NCBI GenBank assembly: GCA_021030905.1
Contig: JAGFMI010000013.1
Span: 248,001 to 312,000, forward strand
DNA length: 64,000 bases
Direction: 5' to 3'
Source: Pyrenula massariospora
Lineage: Eukaryota > Ascomycota > Eurotiomycetes > Pyrenulales > Pyrenulaceae
Shown here piece by piece: positions 10,822 through 22,208 of the stretch. Below the pieces are notes generated by a model. It was given only the letters and a program-made list of their open reading frames with translations. It did not search any database and was not told the DNA's origin. Every line of letters starts with the position of its first letter. Position 1 is the first letter of the stretch. The position numbers were made by a program, and so were the translations under genes.

Positions 10822-12041
10822 GGGCTGGCGGCGGTGACTGATAGAAACACCAGAGCAAGTATAGACATTAGACGAACACTTAGCTAGGTAGTATAATTAA
10901 GTACGATAACAACTTAGTCTTTGACGACTTCGTCGATGTTCCGCAGGCTTCTCGATGAACGTATTCGACAAGTTTCGGTGAACATGTTCCGCTGAATGCA
11001 AAGGAGGTCCATACATCTAAGCTTCGTAGACGGAGTCTCAAATTCCCTTCAACCCTACTAGTGATAATGAGTTGAGGGGCCGGAGGGGTTGCCACGACCT
11101 TCTGTGCCACAGCCTTGATAGTAGAGTGTGTAGGTAACCTGAGCTTTGGGTCACTATGCCTTGGCTGGCTACGCTACTTCTGGCCCTAGTGTAGGATATC
11201 TAGCTACCTACCCAGCCTGCGCTTTTTAAACGTAAGGCTTGTTAAGAGAAGTCGTTGCCGACTTTTAACCGTGGCAAAGAGACCCACTCCCAATAACATT
11301 TCCCGTCAGTCTTTTGTCGAAACTGCGAGATCCCCATTGCATCACAGTCTTTGACAAGGTGCAGCCTGCTCGAACAGCTGCTGGCCACTCCATGGCGATC
11401 GTGCAGATCCGTCCATTTCCGATTCTTGTCGGTTGCCGTGCTACCGAGAAAGCACGCAAAAGGATGGTAGCCATTAGACGCGGCCGAATTAGATGATGGT
11501 GGGGCTTTAAGGATGGCTGCCTGCGCGAGAGACGGTCTATTAATTGCTGAATTTAAGCCCACGCATTGGTAAATGTGGCTGCTCAGGCGCACTGACCACA
11601 GTGACTTAGAAATGGCAAATCGTTGCAGAAGGCTCTTTTGCATATGGTTTGGACATACCGGCTGGGACTCTCCGAATTTCCAAAGTCGTTGCATAATTCC
11701 TCCCGGTCTACTTAGACGGCACATTTCTCTCTCTGACGTCGTGCTGTAGCGTGAGGCTGAGCATCCGTGGCGCCCACCACAAGAAAGCCTAGGTAGAGCC
11801 TGACGCAAGGCTGTGATCTCCTACAACTTAAGTTGCAGGCATTCTCTCGCCGAGCGTGCTGCCTGAAGGCTTGTTGATATGGCTCAGCTCTTGTAGAAAC
11901 TGCATTGAGCACTGTGTCGCGTTATTGTTTTCGACCATACCTTGTTTCTGATCTATGGCGCCGTTTTTTCTTTCGATATTCCATTCCTAGATACTTCTGT
12001 AAAGAATTCTAATCTCATTTGCACTAAATTCAAGTTGCAAT
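10822..12041. other. Intergenic, 1.2 kb
   Basis: No supported gene. The patch at 11070-11105 shares a motif with 2.12 kb. An open frame of 188 codons on the minus strand at 11242-11808 has no recognisable features and is not called. The last part should be the promoter of the 768-residue gene. Confidence 0.55.
11075..11104. repeat. Short dispersed motif shared with 2121-2150
   Basis: GGCCGGAGGGGTTGCCACGA here aligns with AGCCGGTAGGGGTCGCCACG at 2121-2140, allowing one inserted T; the core matches at 14 of 16 positions. It could be the remnant of a dispersed element; two copies are too few to define one. Confidence 0.35.
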
Positions 12042-14348
12042 ATGTCTTCACAATCCCTACAAATCGGAGATGGCTCATCAAATCCCAGCTTCGTCCAACA
12101 AGGACAAGTCGATTGGGTCGCATTCGCCAATTCTACCATCTCATCATCCGTCTCGGTCATGCAGCGATTTTCGGCGGCGGGTGTACAACCAGTCACTGTG
12201 GCAGGGGGCCTAGCTCTGGGAAGTCGCTTTGAGCTTGGCAAAAAAGGGGCCCAGAACATGGAAGTTGCGCTCAAGAGGCTTAACGGCGTTTTCGGATTCG
12301 ACAAGCTTCTCTATTATGGCTTTGGCTATAGAAGCTTTGTGAATATCCTCGCTGAAACGAAAGTCGGACTAAATCTGTTGGCCTTGTGTTCCTGCCTTGT
12401 TGATATGCATGGTATCTCCTTTGCCGCAGAGATCTTAGCAGCGATATGGAGGCTTGAGGAATTCCCTGAAGACTTCGAGCCGTCAATGTCTCAGTTTGAA
12501 GCTCTCACGACCGCTTGTGCCGGTGTTGTCTCTTCAACTGTATTTGGAGAAGTGGGAGACATGATGTTAGGTGATCTAAGAGGCTCTCTTAAAAGGATTA
12601 AATCAGCATTCCTTGGACGATCAATTTCACCACCAGAAGACATTGCAAATGCACTTCATGGACTTTTTCAAATCTCTCGAGGTGCACAAGAGCAGATCGA
12701 AGTAGTAGGAGGGCCTAATTGTGCCTTTATAGGGGCATTCGCCTTCTGGCTACTTGACCTTACCTTACATATCGAGGACGATAACGGGACTCTCATTTAC
12801 GTTGACGCGCTGGATCGTGAAGCTGCACGAGTGAAAATTAAATATTGCAGCATGGCAGATATTTCTCGGAAGATTATAGTCACTTCAAGGACTTACGTGC
12901 TTAGAGATCGCGAGTCCATGTTCATTTTCGACTCTTATCAGAACAATGAGGCTTCTTTTAGCGTTCGAACTGCCTGGGATGGTTGTCTCAATCGAGTCTT
13001 TTGGAGTGCGACTCCCAGGCTTATTGGCGTCTCTCGAACATTGGGTGATTTCCTCGGAAGTGCTGCGAGGGTATATGCCGCACTCGCCAGAGGAGAAGCA
13101 GAGGTGGGGAATTTTTCACGCGAACACTATGAGGATTTCATTGACGGCATGCATGGTCGAGGATTCATCGAAAATGTTGGGAAGACTTTTCCAGAGCTTA
13201 ATAAGGCCAAAGACCTTCAATCAACTATGCTGAAGGCCTTGGATAAAACTTTCGACCAGGCTCTCACGAATTTGCAAGCATCAGTCGATACTCTCATCCG
13301 CCTCTGTGGATGCGAATGTTGTGAGGGCTTAGCCAATGGAACTCCTCCCCATGGAGGCGGTAAGGGCCTTGATAGAAATTGTCTTCTCGGCACAGCCGTG
13401 ACGATAAATTCTCTAGTTCGTCTTGTGGCAGGATTGGAGGTACATGGTATGCTAAGCCCGACAATTCCCGGACTGCAGCAGGTTCATTATCTGTGTCAGG
13501 AGCGTATAGAATATGGTGCTCGCACGGGTCAAGGAGCGATCCCCCTGTATACTATTCTGGATTTGGAATCTCCAGACGACCCATACATGAGACGGACTGA
13601 TTCTTCGAAAGATTACATGAGTGCTGTGCAGTGTCTATTTACTGGTGTCTTTCCTACGATAGTGGGTGATGGCGATCTAGCCGGTCGGCTAGCCCTCAGC
13701 TTCAACGGCATCTGCTGCTACATTGAAGTTTTGCAGGGTTTAAGCTGCAGTACGGCAGTCTTACGCCGTATTCATGTTCTGCCGGGCCGAATTCAAAGAA
13801 GAGATCGAGAATATAAGGAGGTGAGGGAACTTCTATCTGCCCCTTCCAAGCCTCTGCTGGCGGGATCAAAGCTCAGCCCGAGCAATCTCAATCTTTCCTC
13901 GAAGTTCAGAGATGACAAGATCGAAATTAAAGGCGTGGTCCGCGAGGTCACTGGTGGAAATGTCGTAGGGTTCTGTTATGAAGCTCTCTTTGATGGGACA
14001 AGGATGCGTATAATGCCCAGTGGCATCAGAAATGTGTTGGGACGAGTTGGCTTGATCACGTGCGATAAACGAACTTGTAAGAAGCAGCTTGCTATTCCCT
14101 GCAAAGTTGTCCAGGAAGGTTGGGCACTACCGATCGGTGAGAAAGAGCCGGAAGAGTGCAACGGATGCTATGTTTGGCCATTCCGAGAGGACGATGTCTG
14201 TCGCTGTGTAGCTTTGGTAGCCGTATCAGTAGCTACGACTGGGAACATGAGACGTCAAATCGACGAGAAGATTTATTTCCGGAATGGCGAGTGCCTGCCA
14301 TGTTGTACGAAGGCTGTGTCCAACGAACAATTCAGTATAATCATCTAG
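12042..14348 (+). CDS. Large fungal protein of unknown function, 768 aa, single exon
   Basis: I do not recognise a characterised domain. The frame is open for 768 codons with a sensible start and no intron. There is no signal peptide and no convincing membrane helix, apart from modestly hydrophobic stretches near residues 95-130 and 230-250 (CAFIGAFAFWLLDL). A Cys cluster (C422, C424, C426, C427 in CGCECC) lies mid-protein. The last about 90 residues have many paired Cys (CDKRTC, CNGC, CRC, CLPCC), which could bind metal or form disulfides. It resembles a group of lineage-specific proteins of filamentous fungi known to me only as hypothetical. It is flanked by unrelated genes. A non-self-recognition or stress role would be speculation. 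Confidence 0.8.
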   Translation: MSSQSLQIGDGSSNPSFVQQGQVDWVAFANSTISSSVSVMQRFSAAGVQPVTVAGGLALGSRFELGKKGAQNMEVALKRLNGVFGFDKLLYYGFGYRSFVNILAETKVGLNLLALCSCLVDMHGISFAAEILAAIWRLEEFPEDFEPSMSQFEALTTACAGVVSSTVFGEVGDMMLGDLRGSLKRIKSAFLGRSISPPEDIANALHGLFQISRGAQEQIEVVGGPNCAFIGAFAFWLLDLTLHIEDDNGTLIYVDALDREAARVKIKYCSMADISRKIIVTSRTYVLRDRESMFIFDSYQNNEASFSVRTAWDGCLNRVFWSATPRLIGVSRTLGDFLGSAARVYAALARGEAEVGNFSREHYEDFIDGMHGRGFIENVGKTFPELNKAKDLQSTMLKALDKTFDQALTNLQASVDTLIRLCGCECCEGLANGTPPHGGGKGLDRNCLLGTAVTINSLVRLVAGLEVHGMLSPTIPGLQQVHYLCQERIEYGARTGQGAIPLYTILDLESPDDPYMRRTDSSKDYMSAVQCLFTGVFPTIVGDGDLAGRLALSFNGICCYIEVLQGLSCSTAVLRRIHVLPGRIQRRDREYKEVRELLSAPSKPLLAGSKLSPSNLNLSSKFRDDKIEIKGVVREVTGGNVVGFCYEALFDGTRMRIMPSGIRNVLGRVGLITCDKRTCKKQLAIPCKVVQEGWALPIGEKEPEECNGCYVWPFREDDVCRCVALVAVSVATTGNMRRQIDEKIYFRNGECLPCCTKAVSNEQFSIII

Positions 14349-14568
14349 GTAATGCTATTTGAGCACCACGAACGACGTTGTTCAGTATATCATTGCGGAA
14401 GCAGGACAGAACTGTCGAAAAGGATTCAATTAATATGGAGCTCGTATAAGTTCGCTTCCGTCTACCAAGTATAACTTCAAGATGTTGACATCTTTGATAG
14501 GCTTAAGAACGAATGGTTTGAAAGAGGTTGGAATTTGGAAGAACTTTCAGCAATTCATGGGGCTCTTG

Positions 14569-16363
14569 CTAGACCTGAACCTTGATCCTTTCCCATCTCG
14601 GTGCCAGCGACACGATAGAAGCCCCACAGGCGCAGGCGATCGCAATGGCAAGTGGCGTGCGCAGTCCCTCCATGTATGCCACCAAAATGCCTGGCACCTG
14701 CTGCGTCGGGAAGACACTCCGTATCTGAGTAGCGCCTGTGGCGAGGACAAGCGCCGGATTGACCCCGGGTGCATTTGCGGGCAGCGAGGCGAGCAGCTTG
14801 TTGGCGAAACCAGCCTGGGCGGCGGACACCCACAGGGCGCCGCCGATGGTCTGGAAGAAGAGGATCATGGAAGACACGGGGGCGAGGTCGTCTGGCCGGA
14901 CGACGGATTGCGCGGCGATCTGGGGGATTTGGATCACGGCGCCGAGGCCGATGCCGACCAGGACTTGGTATCCGATCCAGACCTTCGACGGACTGCCGAT
15001 GTCGAAGGTGTAGATGAGGCCGGCCCCGACGGCACAGAGGCATGATCCGACGACCATGATCGGAACGAAGTAGCCCGTTGCGGTTATCAAGAATCCGGAA
15101 AAGAGGGAGAACAGACCAGCGGCCAAGACCAGGGGTATGATGTCGATCCCGGACTGTTGTGAAGATGCCCCTCGAGTGGTCTGGAAGTAAATGGGCAGGT
15201 AATACAAGAGGACGAAGAAGGCTCCGCCGACGAAGAAGATGAAGGCACACGTGGCCGCGATGGTGCGATCTTTTAGAAGCCGGCCCACGAGGAGACCGCG
15301 TTCGCCCGAGAAATATTCGATAACCACGACCAGAATGCTAAGAAGGCCAAATCCGATCAGAGTCCCCACCACGTCAGCACTGTGCCATGGCTTAGTGGTG
15401 CCGCCCCACTGCAGAGCAAGTATGTAACAGATGGTCGCAGCCATGATCGCAAAGGTGCCGGGGAAGTCCATCTGCAGAATCTTCTCTTTCAAAGTCGCCT
15501 CCTTTGGTTTTGCCGCTTCCGGGGTATGATAGGAGAGGATGATGGTTGCCATGGCCACCCCGCCAATGGGAAGATTGATGTAGACTAAAATGAGAAGAAT
15601 GGTGTTAGATGGTATCAACACCTGTGTGGAGGTGCTAAAAGATGCACTTACAACACCATCGCCACGAAAGATGCTGAGTGAACACTCCACCCAAGAGCGG
15701 GCCGATCACACTTGAAATACAGAAGGCTACACCAATAACACCGATGAGAGCGGGGCGTAATCTCATCGGCGCGCTGAAAGCAATGATTGTGTAGCCGCCA
15801 GCAGCAAGACCTCCTCCTCCCACGCCAGCTACAGCACGACCGGCAATGAGAGTATTGGATGATTTCGCGACGCCACAAATTAAGCTTCCCAATTCGAAGA
15901 TGAAGATCGACAGCAGGAAGGATGCCTTTAGATTAAAGTACTTAAAAGCCTTGCCCCAAGTGGCCTGGAAGGCGGCCACGGTCAGGAAGAAGGCCGAGCC
16001 GTACCACCCGACCTGATCGAGGGAATGGAACTCATCTGTGATCCGAGGGATGGCCGTACTGATAATTGTAAGATCTAGGGCAACCAAAAATATGCAGAGC
16101 GTCACCGCAAAGGCAATCAAGGCGAGCCGGAATCCACCAGGATATTCAGGACTGTTGGATGCTTGAACACCATTCTTCTCTGTCGCTGCGGCTGGAAGGT
16201 CTTTATCAAGAGACGACTCGGCAGATTGAATATCATGGTCTCGGTCAGACGAATTTGAAGTTTTCTCCTCGTCGGTGGTAGGCATCTCGAGTCTGGAGAT
16301 AAGTTGGCTTTCAGAAGACGGCAAGTCGTCAATGTCTGAGCCCCCTTTGATCGGCGACAGCAA
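14569..16363 (-). CDS. MFS drug:H+ antiporter, DHA2 (14-TM) type, 575 aa
   Basis: A multidrug/toxin efflux pump of the DHA2 family, acting at the plasma membrane. Two exons, 16363-15652 and 15584-14569, with a 67-nt intron; the splice rebuilds WRWCFYINLPIGG, the family signature at the end of TM6. A hydrophilic acidic N-terminal tail of about 80 residues is followed by ALIAFAVTLCIFLVALDLTI (TM1) and the antiporter motif C (SVIGPLLGGVFTQH). About 14 hydrophobic segments are visible, and family length fits. It lies next to a Zn2Cys6 regulator and a set of oxidoreductases, the usual place for the exporter of a metabolite or toxicant cluster. An upstream coding exon cannot be excluded. Confidence 0.92.
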
Positions 16364-17238
16364 TTGCTGTGTTTCCTGGAAAAGAGGGACTTATCAACAA
16401 GAGATTGATATCCACTTCTCCTTCTAGACACAGAGCATATATAGCAAAGTATTACATCGTATCTGCGGCCGCTGAATATATATTGATTCCACAGTCATGG
16501 CCCATCAACCTAATCTGGATGGCATCTTGATATTTCAATCGTTTTCTCCGGCTCAAGTTGGTCCGTGAAAGAAGAAATCCTTTGACCGTCGTTTGTCCGA
16601 CTCTCTTCTTCTGAGACACGTTAATTTGTAATATGAAAAGGAGGCGATGCGAAACACAGTCCGGGCGTCTTTCCCAGCGATCAGCTTGACACTGCCTTTG
16701 GTAATGGAATCAGAACAGGCTTAGCTCGCTCGCAGAAAGTTGCCTATCAAGACAGCCCCTGTCGACCGGATGGGAGGGCTTAAAGCTCCAGGTCTGCCCA
16801 CGTAAGCAAACCCAAATGATGGCCACCTACCCGTCGATAAACCTAGTTACGCCTCATCTATCATACGTGTATATGTCCACAGTCGTAACTCCGAATAATT
16901 TAGTGACAGGTCAATTCAGCAAAATATGAATAAGTAATCAATGTCTCCGAAGTGAAAACTCTGGAAATTGAACCCATTAAAATAAAATGGTTGGAGGAAT
17001 TTCTATTAAGCCCTCTCTCGTAGTAACCGATGAGTTGACAGTTTAGAATCTTTCGGCTATTTAATATAATACACCATGCCATAGCGGTTCGAAAATGTGA
17101 CCCACGTGTTTTCTAGAGATAACGCCGTTTCATTGTGCTCGAAGTTGTTATAGATTATGGTAAATTGATCTTTTGAAAGCCTTTCAAATTAGCGTGGAAG
17201 GTTCTCAAACGGATCGCCGTTATTTCATCTCTTATGTT
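16364..17238. other. Intergenic, 0.9 kb
   Basis: Promoter side of the antiporter gene and 3' flank of the regulator gene. The part near 16900-17200 is AT-rich. No gene seen. Confidence 0.55.
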
Positions 17239-18998
17239 CTATGCAAAGACCGGTAGAAACGGAGAGGCACTAATGACCGCAGATAATTTATCGATGTATT
17301 TCAAGCTTTGTTCCTCATCAAGATCGTCCTGATTCCAGTATGCTTCAACCATTCGTTGAACACAGATAGCGTTATCTGAATGTTCCCTAATTTGCAGTGC
17401 TGGAGATAGCTGGAGCACCTTTCTTCTTTGAGAATCTGTTTGCGCTTCGCAGCCGACGATGAAAAACGGCCAGGGTGCCTCCCACGCTTGGATGTGGATC
17501 AGGTGTGAGAGCGCCTCCTCCACCAATTTTCTATGTTGAAACTCTCCACCAGGATGATCCATTGTCATCCTGTTGAAATATATCCATGCCGCAAGCAGGT
17601 AGAGGTGGACGATTGTAGCAGCTTTGGATCCCCTCTCGCCTTGATATTCACGATCTTGACGAGCTGTGTCTTGTTTGAAAGAGCGTAGTCTACCTTCTAT
17701 CTCATTCAATTTTCGATGATGCTCAAAGGTGGTCCACCGTGATGCTTCCCAGGGCTGAAAAATATCAGTAATGGCGGAAATAGAATCGAAAAGCCTTCTT
17801 GTGTAGCCGATAGCACAAATGTCCTCCTACTCCATTGGTCAGCGTTATCACTAAGGTTTACCAAGTCAAGAATTACCATTGACGATTGATCTAAGGTGAT
17901 TTGGATTAATTTGGATGTAGGCGTTTCATAGCAGATAGGGTATTTCTCAGGCTTGTCAAGCCAGTGTAGGAGACTAAATCGGGCCAAGACCTCATAGAAG
18001 TGGATCCAATCTTTTATCGCAATGCACTCTCGATCGTAAATTTTTCGATGTGCTAATCCATCCAGAATGATCTTCTTCACTCCACACAAATAAAGAGCCC
18101 AGTTTACGGACGTATCGGAGACGTGATAAATCTGGATCGAGGCTGATTAGTTCACCGATTTGACTGAATTAGGCAAGATCAATACCTCGAATATGCAAAG
18201 CAGCATGCTGGTTGCAATGTTCTGAAAGGCCACTCTTGTGTCGGATCCTGCCTTGAGAGATGCAGAAAGCAGAGAAATAGCACTGGCTCTGTAGGCAAAA
18301 GCTTCTGCATCTCGATGCAAGGGCAAGCATGAAAGTCCTAGAATCGCATGTAACAAGGCCTTGGAAGATGTATATGTGTCAGATATTGCGATTTTGAGCA
18401 GAAGGGGTACGAGAATGTCCCCGTGGAGAAAGGCGAACAAGTGTGAGCCTGACTTGATGTCTAAATACGAAAAATTTAGTTTACAATACGAGTCAACGGA
18501 TAGAGCAATCCTAACAATAATCCAAGACTAGTCTTTCCTGTTCATCAATCAAGTCCCAGGAAATGGGCTTGGGCATTGGTAGGGCCCGAATGCCGAGATT
18601 TGTCGCAACACCATCGTTGAAGGTCCATGCGCCCGTTGATGGATGGAGCTGCGATTTGGAGAACTCAATAACGGTGCTGGAGCCAGATAGTTCATAGCAG
18701 AGACGAACGTCGTTTGACGAGACGTTCACGAGGAAGAGATCCTGGAAGCGCGTCCTCCTAATCGTATCGTTGACGGAATTTGGCGCATACACCATCGTCC
18801 GTCGTTTGTCTCCGATTCGAGGCCAAGCTAGTCTGAAGCCATAGCCGAGACATTGACGCTTAGCTTGGGAACAGTTGGAGCATGTCGGTAATCGTAAGTC
18901 GCAACGGACTTTTCGATCTGCGAAGCCACTGAGTACGCAAGTTTCTCCGATTGACAGGGCATAGCCTTACCTCGACACGTCCAGCAGCCGCGGCTCAT
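17239..18998 (-). CDS. Zn2Cys6 transcription factor, 515 aa
   Basis: A fungal binuclear zinc-cluster regulator. Five exons: 18998-18971, 18917-18516, 18460-18186, 18131-17877 and 17826-17239, with introns of 53, 55, 54 and 50 nt; the sum is 516 codons with stop. The cluster is complete at the extreme N-terminus: C5, C8, C15, C22, C25, C32 in CWTCRDRKVRC and CSNCSQAKRQC. Intron 1 falls directly after CWTCR, a common position in this family. The rest matches the fungal-specific factor domain (Fungal_trans_2 type), ending in an alpha-helical region (IDKLSAVISASPF). An in-frame Met at 19052 would add 18 residues; I prefer 18998. It is divergent from the dehydrogenase at 19726 and next to the antiporter, so it is the likely local regulator. 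Confidence 0.92.
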
Positions 18999-19725
18999 TG
19001 GTAGCGCTCCAATACCTACATAGATATCTCGTCCCCAGCGGATCGACTGCACTTTCGAGAGGGGGGTAAGAGGTCACAGAGTTAACATGCCACGCGTTGG
19101 AGCGGTCGACGGGTTGTTCCTGGCTTCTGCGCCGCTGAAGTAAGCAGGCCATTGCTTACAGACATTTAGAACCTTGTAGAAATAGAGATGGGGATGGTTG
19201 GCCGCGTAAAGGGGTGGTTACGGAGCTAACAGAGGTCCGGTTGGGGGCTCGCTCGCAGATTCTTGCCCTCGAGAAAGACTCGTCCAATCAGCGAGTAGGG
19301 CCAAGGACGCCAAGCCAGCAGCCCTTTAATCATCCCATATGCTTACCTCCACCCGCGTTTTCTCCATTGAGGCCACCATGAAGCTTTCTGCGGCTCGCAC
19401 TGTGATTGCTAATCAAAAGTGGCTCAATTGTCGAGGGACATGACGAAACGTCGGCGAAGAGGGTGCTTGATACCCTACGCCTCTCTCGATGTCGATGTTG
19501 CTAATACTTAGGCTCTGATCAGGCTCGTGGCTGGCGGAGCCCATGTAACTTCCTTGCTCGTCCCTCGTCTGGGGGCCTTGCTCTCGCGATGATGCGAAGG
19601 CTCACTGGACACCCAGAGCGGCGCTCTGCCATGGTTTCAAAGATTCATATATACCGTCAACGTGCTTCTAAGGTATTGGAAACAAGTCCATCTCTTCGAC
19701 CTTTCAGCAACGTCAGCATATCCCA
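18999..19725. promoter_or_regulatory. Divergent region between Zn2Cys6 factor and dehydrogenase
   Basis: 727 bp between two outward-facing starts. CGG at 19221-19223 and CCG at 19237-19239 form an inverted pair with 13 bp spacing, the half-site type bound by zinc-cluster factors. Such triplets are frequent by chance, so this is only a candidate site for autoregulation. Confidence 0.35.
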
Positions 19726-20929
19726 ATGGCCAAATCAACTCTCCCAACCACCATGCGTGCCTGGGACTTCAGCACCAGCGGCGCTCCTGACCGTATACTT
19801 TCTCTGAATACCGCACACCCAGTCCCCTCGCCTCCAACAGGGTCCAAACTTCTGATCCGGGTATCTTACGTCGGGTTGAGTTCGGCTGGTGTGAATTTGA
19901 TGCGGGACGTTCCCTCCCTTCTGCGGAGGAATTCCATTCCAGAGATAGATTTTTCAGGTCGTGTTGCGCTCGCCGGCCCTACAGCTAGTTCGCACTTCGC
20001 TCCTGGCACGAGAGTATTTGGAACAGTTCATCCAACGTCGAGTGTACTCTTCGGGGCTGGAGCTTTGGCAGAATATGTTCTCGTGCCTTCAGACCTCGTC
20101 CAAGTTGTACCATCAAACATGCGTCAGGAAGAGGCTGCCGCCCTCGGAGGTTTGGCGCAGACGGCTCTCAAAATGGTAGAGACGGCGGTTATTGCCAACA
20201 GGCATCGGGTACTGATCCATGGAGCTAGTGGAGGAGTAGGCATCGTGGCAACACAGCTCGCAAAAGCGAAAGGGGCAACAGTTGTAGCCACCTGCTCGAA
20301 ACGAAATTTAGAGATGGTGAAGGCTGCTGGAGCCGATGAAGTGAGCCATGCAACCCGCTCCATATTCCTCCTTCGTTGTTCTTGAATGCTTATACCTCCG
20401 TAGATCATCGACTACGCCGCGAACAACCCACTACACAGCTACTTCAAAGTCAACTACGACGACCACCCTTTCGACAGCATCCTCGACACCGTAGGCTCAC
20501 AAGATCTCTACGTCCACAGTCCAGCATACCTCAAGCCCAACGGGATCTACGTCAACGTCGGAACCCTGGCAGACAAGAGCCCCCGCCAATCCATATGGCG
20601 CTGGGTGAAGAATTCCTACACGCCCCGCATCCTCGGCGGCACGCCGAGAAAATTCTCCATGTTTGGCGCTTCGATCACTGCCGATGGGGTGAGGAAACTG
20701 GCCGAGAGCGCGCAGGAGGGCCGCCTGAAGGTGTTTGTCGACTCGGTGTTCAAGATGGAAGACGTACTCGCGGTATGTGCTTTCTTTATTCGTTCGAAGG
20801 AGTTGGGTCCGTTCGGACATCGCACGGCTGACCTGTTTTGCATAGGGCTACGAAAGATTGCAGAGTAGGGAAGTCAAGGGCAAGGTGATTGTGGAAGTCT
20901 CGGTGCCTGATGGCATGGACGAAAGCTGA
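19726..20929 (+). CDS. Zinc-free medium-chain dehydrogenase (quinone-oxidoreductase-like), 355 aa
   Basis: An NADPH-dependent MDR-superfamily oxidoreductase. Exons 19726-20340, 20404-20772, 20846-20929; introns 63 and 73 nt; 356 codons with stop. The N-terminal GroES-like domain starts PTTMRAWDFSTSGAPDRIL, and the Rossmann domain carries the nucleotide-binding motif HGASGGVGIVATQLAK. No Cys/His set for structural or catalytic zinc is seen, which places it with the quinone oxidoreductase/RTN4IP1-like branch rather than classical alcohol dehydrogenases. Enoyl-reductase-like activity is possible. It is divergent from the Zn2Cys6 factor and convergent with the NmrA-like gene, and is probably part of the same cluster. 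Confidence 0.9.
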
Positions 20930-21136
20930 TCGGCGTTCCTTGTCTCGGTTTTGAATCCCATTCTTCTTTGCTTGAACTCACGGCTCTCTCCATGGCGGCC
21001 TCCCGGATAGGAAATACCCCTGTATGCATAGATCAGTGCCTTGAAGTATCTCTATGACTTTTTCCATCGATCTGTACACGACCTCCTCTGATAACCCCCT
21101 CAGTGCTTGCGCAGCCAGACAAAGAACCCATCCTCT

Positions 21137-22208
21137 TCAGCCCGCCTTGACCAAACTACCAAGGTACTCCCCCAACTCAACCTCCGGCAACCCCAACATC
21201 CCATTCCCCAACCTCTCCTCCCCCACCACAACCTCAACCCCATCCGCAAACAGCGCCCCCTGAATCACCATCCCCACCCCCTCCTCCCCCCTCCCCTCCC
21301 TCACCCTCTCCCACCCCCGCCTCCCCGTCTCCTCCGCCCCCCGATACCCAACCTCCCATGCCACCCCGCCGGTAGCCCGCTCAAGCGCGGCAAGGACCTC
21401 CCTCTGCGAGACCACAAAATCCCGGATTGTCAGGTACGTATTCTTTGTCAGTGTGGGACGTTGGAGGGTCGAGACGACGGCGCGCGCGACGCTGGGGAGG
21501 GTGGACGAGTCGAAGCGCGCGGTGCCGGTGTCGAAGAGGGTTGCGGTGCGGGAGTTGAGGGAAAAGCCCCAGTTGCCTGAGAGGAGGCCCTGCGCAGGAC
21601 GCGGGTGGCGTGTGTTAGTTGCGATAGACGCGCGCGCGGGGGGGGGCATGTATATATGAACGTGTGTGGAGCTTACGATGTCGAGCAAAGCCCCGGACGA
21701 GATACAAGACCAGCTGAACCCGGGATGCGCTGCGGCGGTCTGGCGCAGGTACTCAATGATCTGCGTCTTGGGCGCCATCAGCGTCCGAAAGTCCTGCAGC
21801 GGCGTGTCGAGGCTGCTCGTGCCGTACTCGCTAGGGATGAAGCGCTTCACCCCGGCCGCGACGGCGGCGTCGATCATGGTGCGCTGGGCGGCGATGGCGG
21901 GGCCGGCGGGGACGGCGCTGATGACGGCGTCTGCGCCGGTGAAGAGGTTGACGAGGGAGGGGTAGGTGTAGTCGCTCGTGAGCAGGGTTACGGCGGGAGG
22001 GGCGCTGGCCGCGGCGGTCGTCGCGTCGCGGGTTAGGATTGAGACGTGGAAGTTGGCGGAGACGAGGGCGGAGACGAGGGCGCGGCCGATCTTGCCGGTT
22101 CCCTGTCAGATCGTATGCTGTTAGTTAAAGTTGGGAGCTCTGGAAAGAAGACTCATCACGTCGTCGAGGACGTACTCCGAGAACGACGACGTTCTGGATT
22201 TGTGACAT
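21137..22208 (-). CDS. NmrA-like / isoflavone-reductase-type NAD(P)-binding protein, 303 aa
   Basis: An atypical SDR of the NmrA/isoflavone-reductase group; members reduce phenolic or aromatic substrates or sense NADP(H). Exons 22208-22176, 22102-21677, 21589-21137. Intron 1 (73 nt) joins VVVLG to GTGKIG, giving the dinucleotide-binding motif at the N-terminus. Further marks are VSILTRD, AVISAVPAGPAI and KRFIPSEYGTSS, all typical of the group. Intron 2 (21676-21590, 87 nt) is a multiple of three and has no in-frame stop, so an unspliced transcript would give a 332-residue product. The C-terminal 60 residues are Glu/Gly rich. The gene lies in the oxidoreductase group next to the regulator. Confidence 0.9.

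Noticed and set aside
11242-11808. 188-codon minus-strand open frame
   Set aside because: No recognisable motif, no splice continuity, odd composition; most likely chance.
17080-17110. GGTTCGAA-containing stretch resembling a tRNA T arm
   Set aside because: No acceptor, D or anticodon stems can be formed around it.
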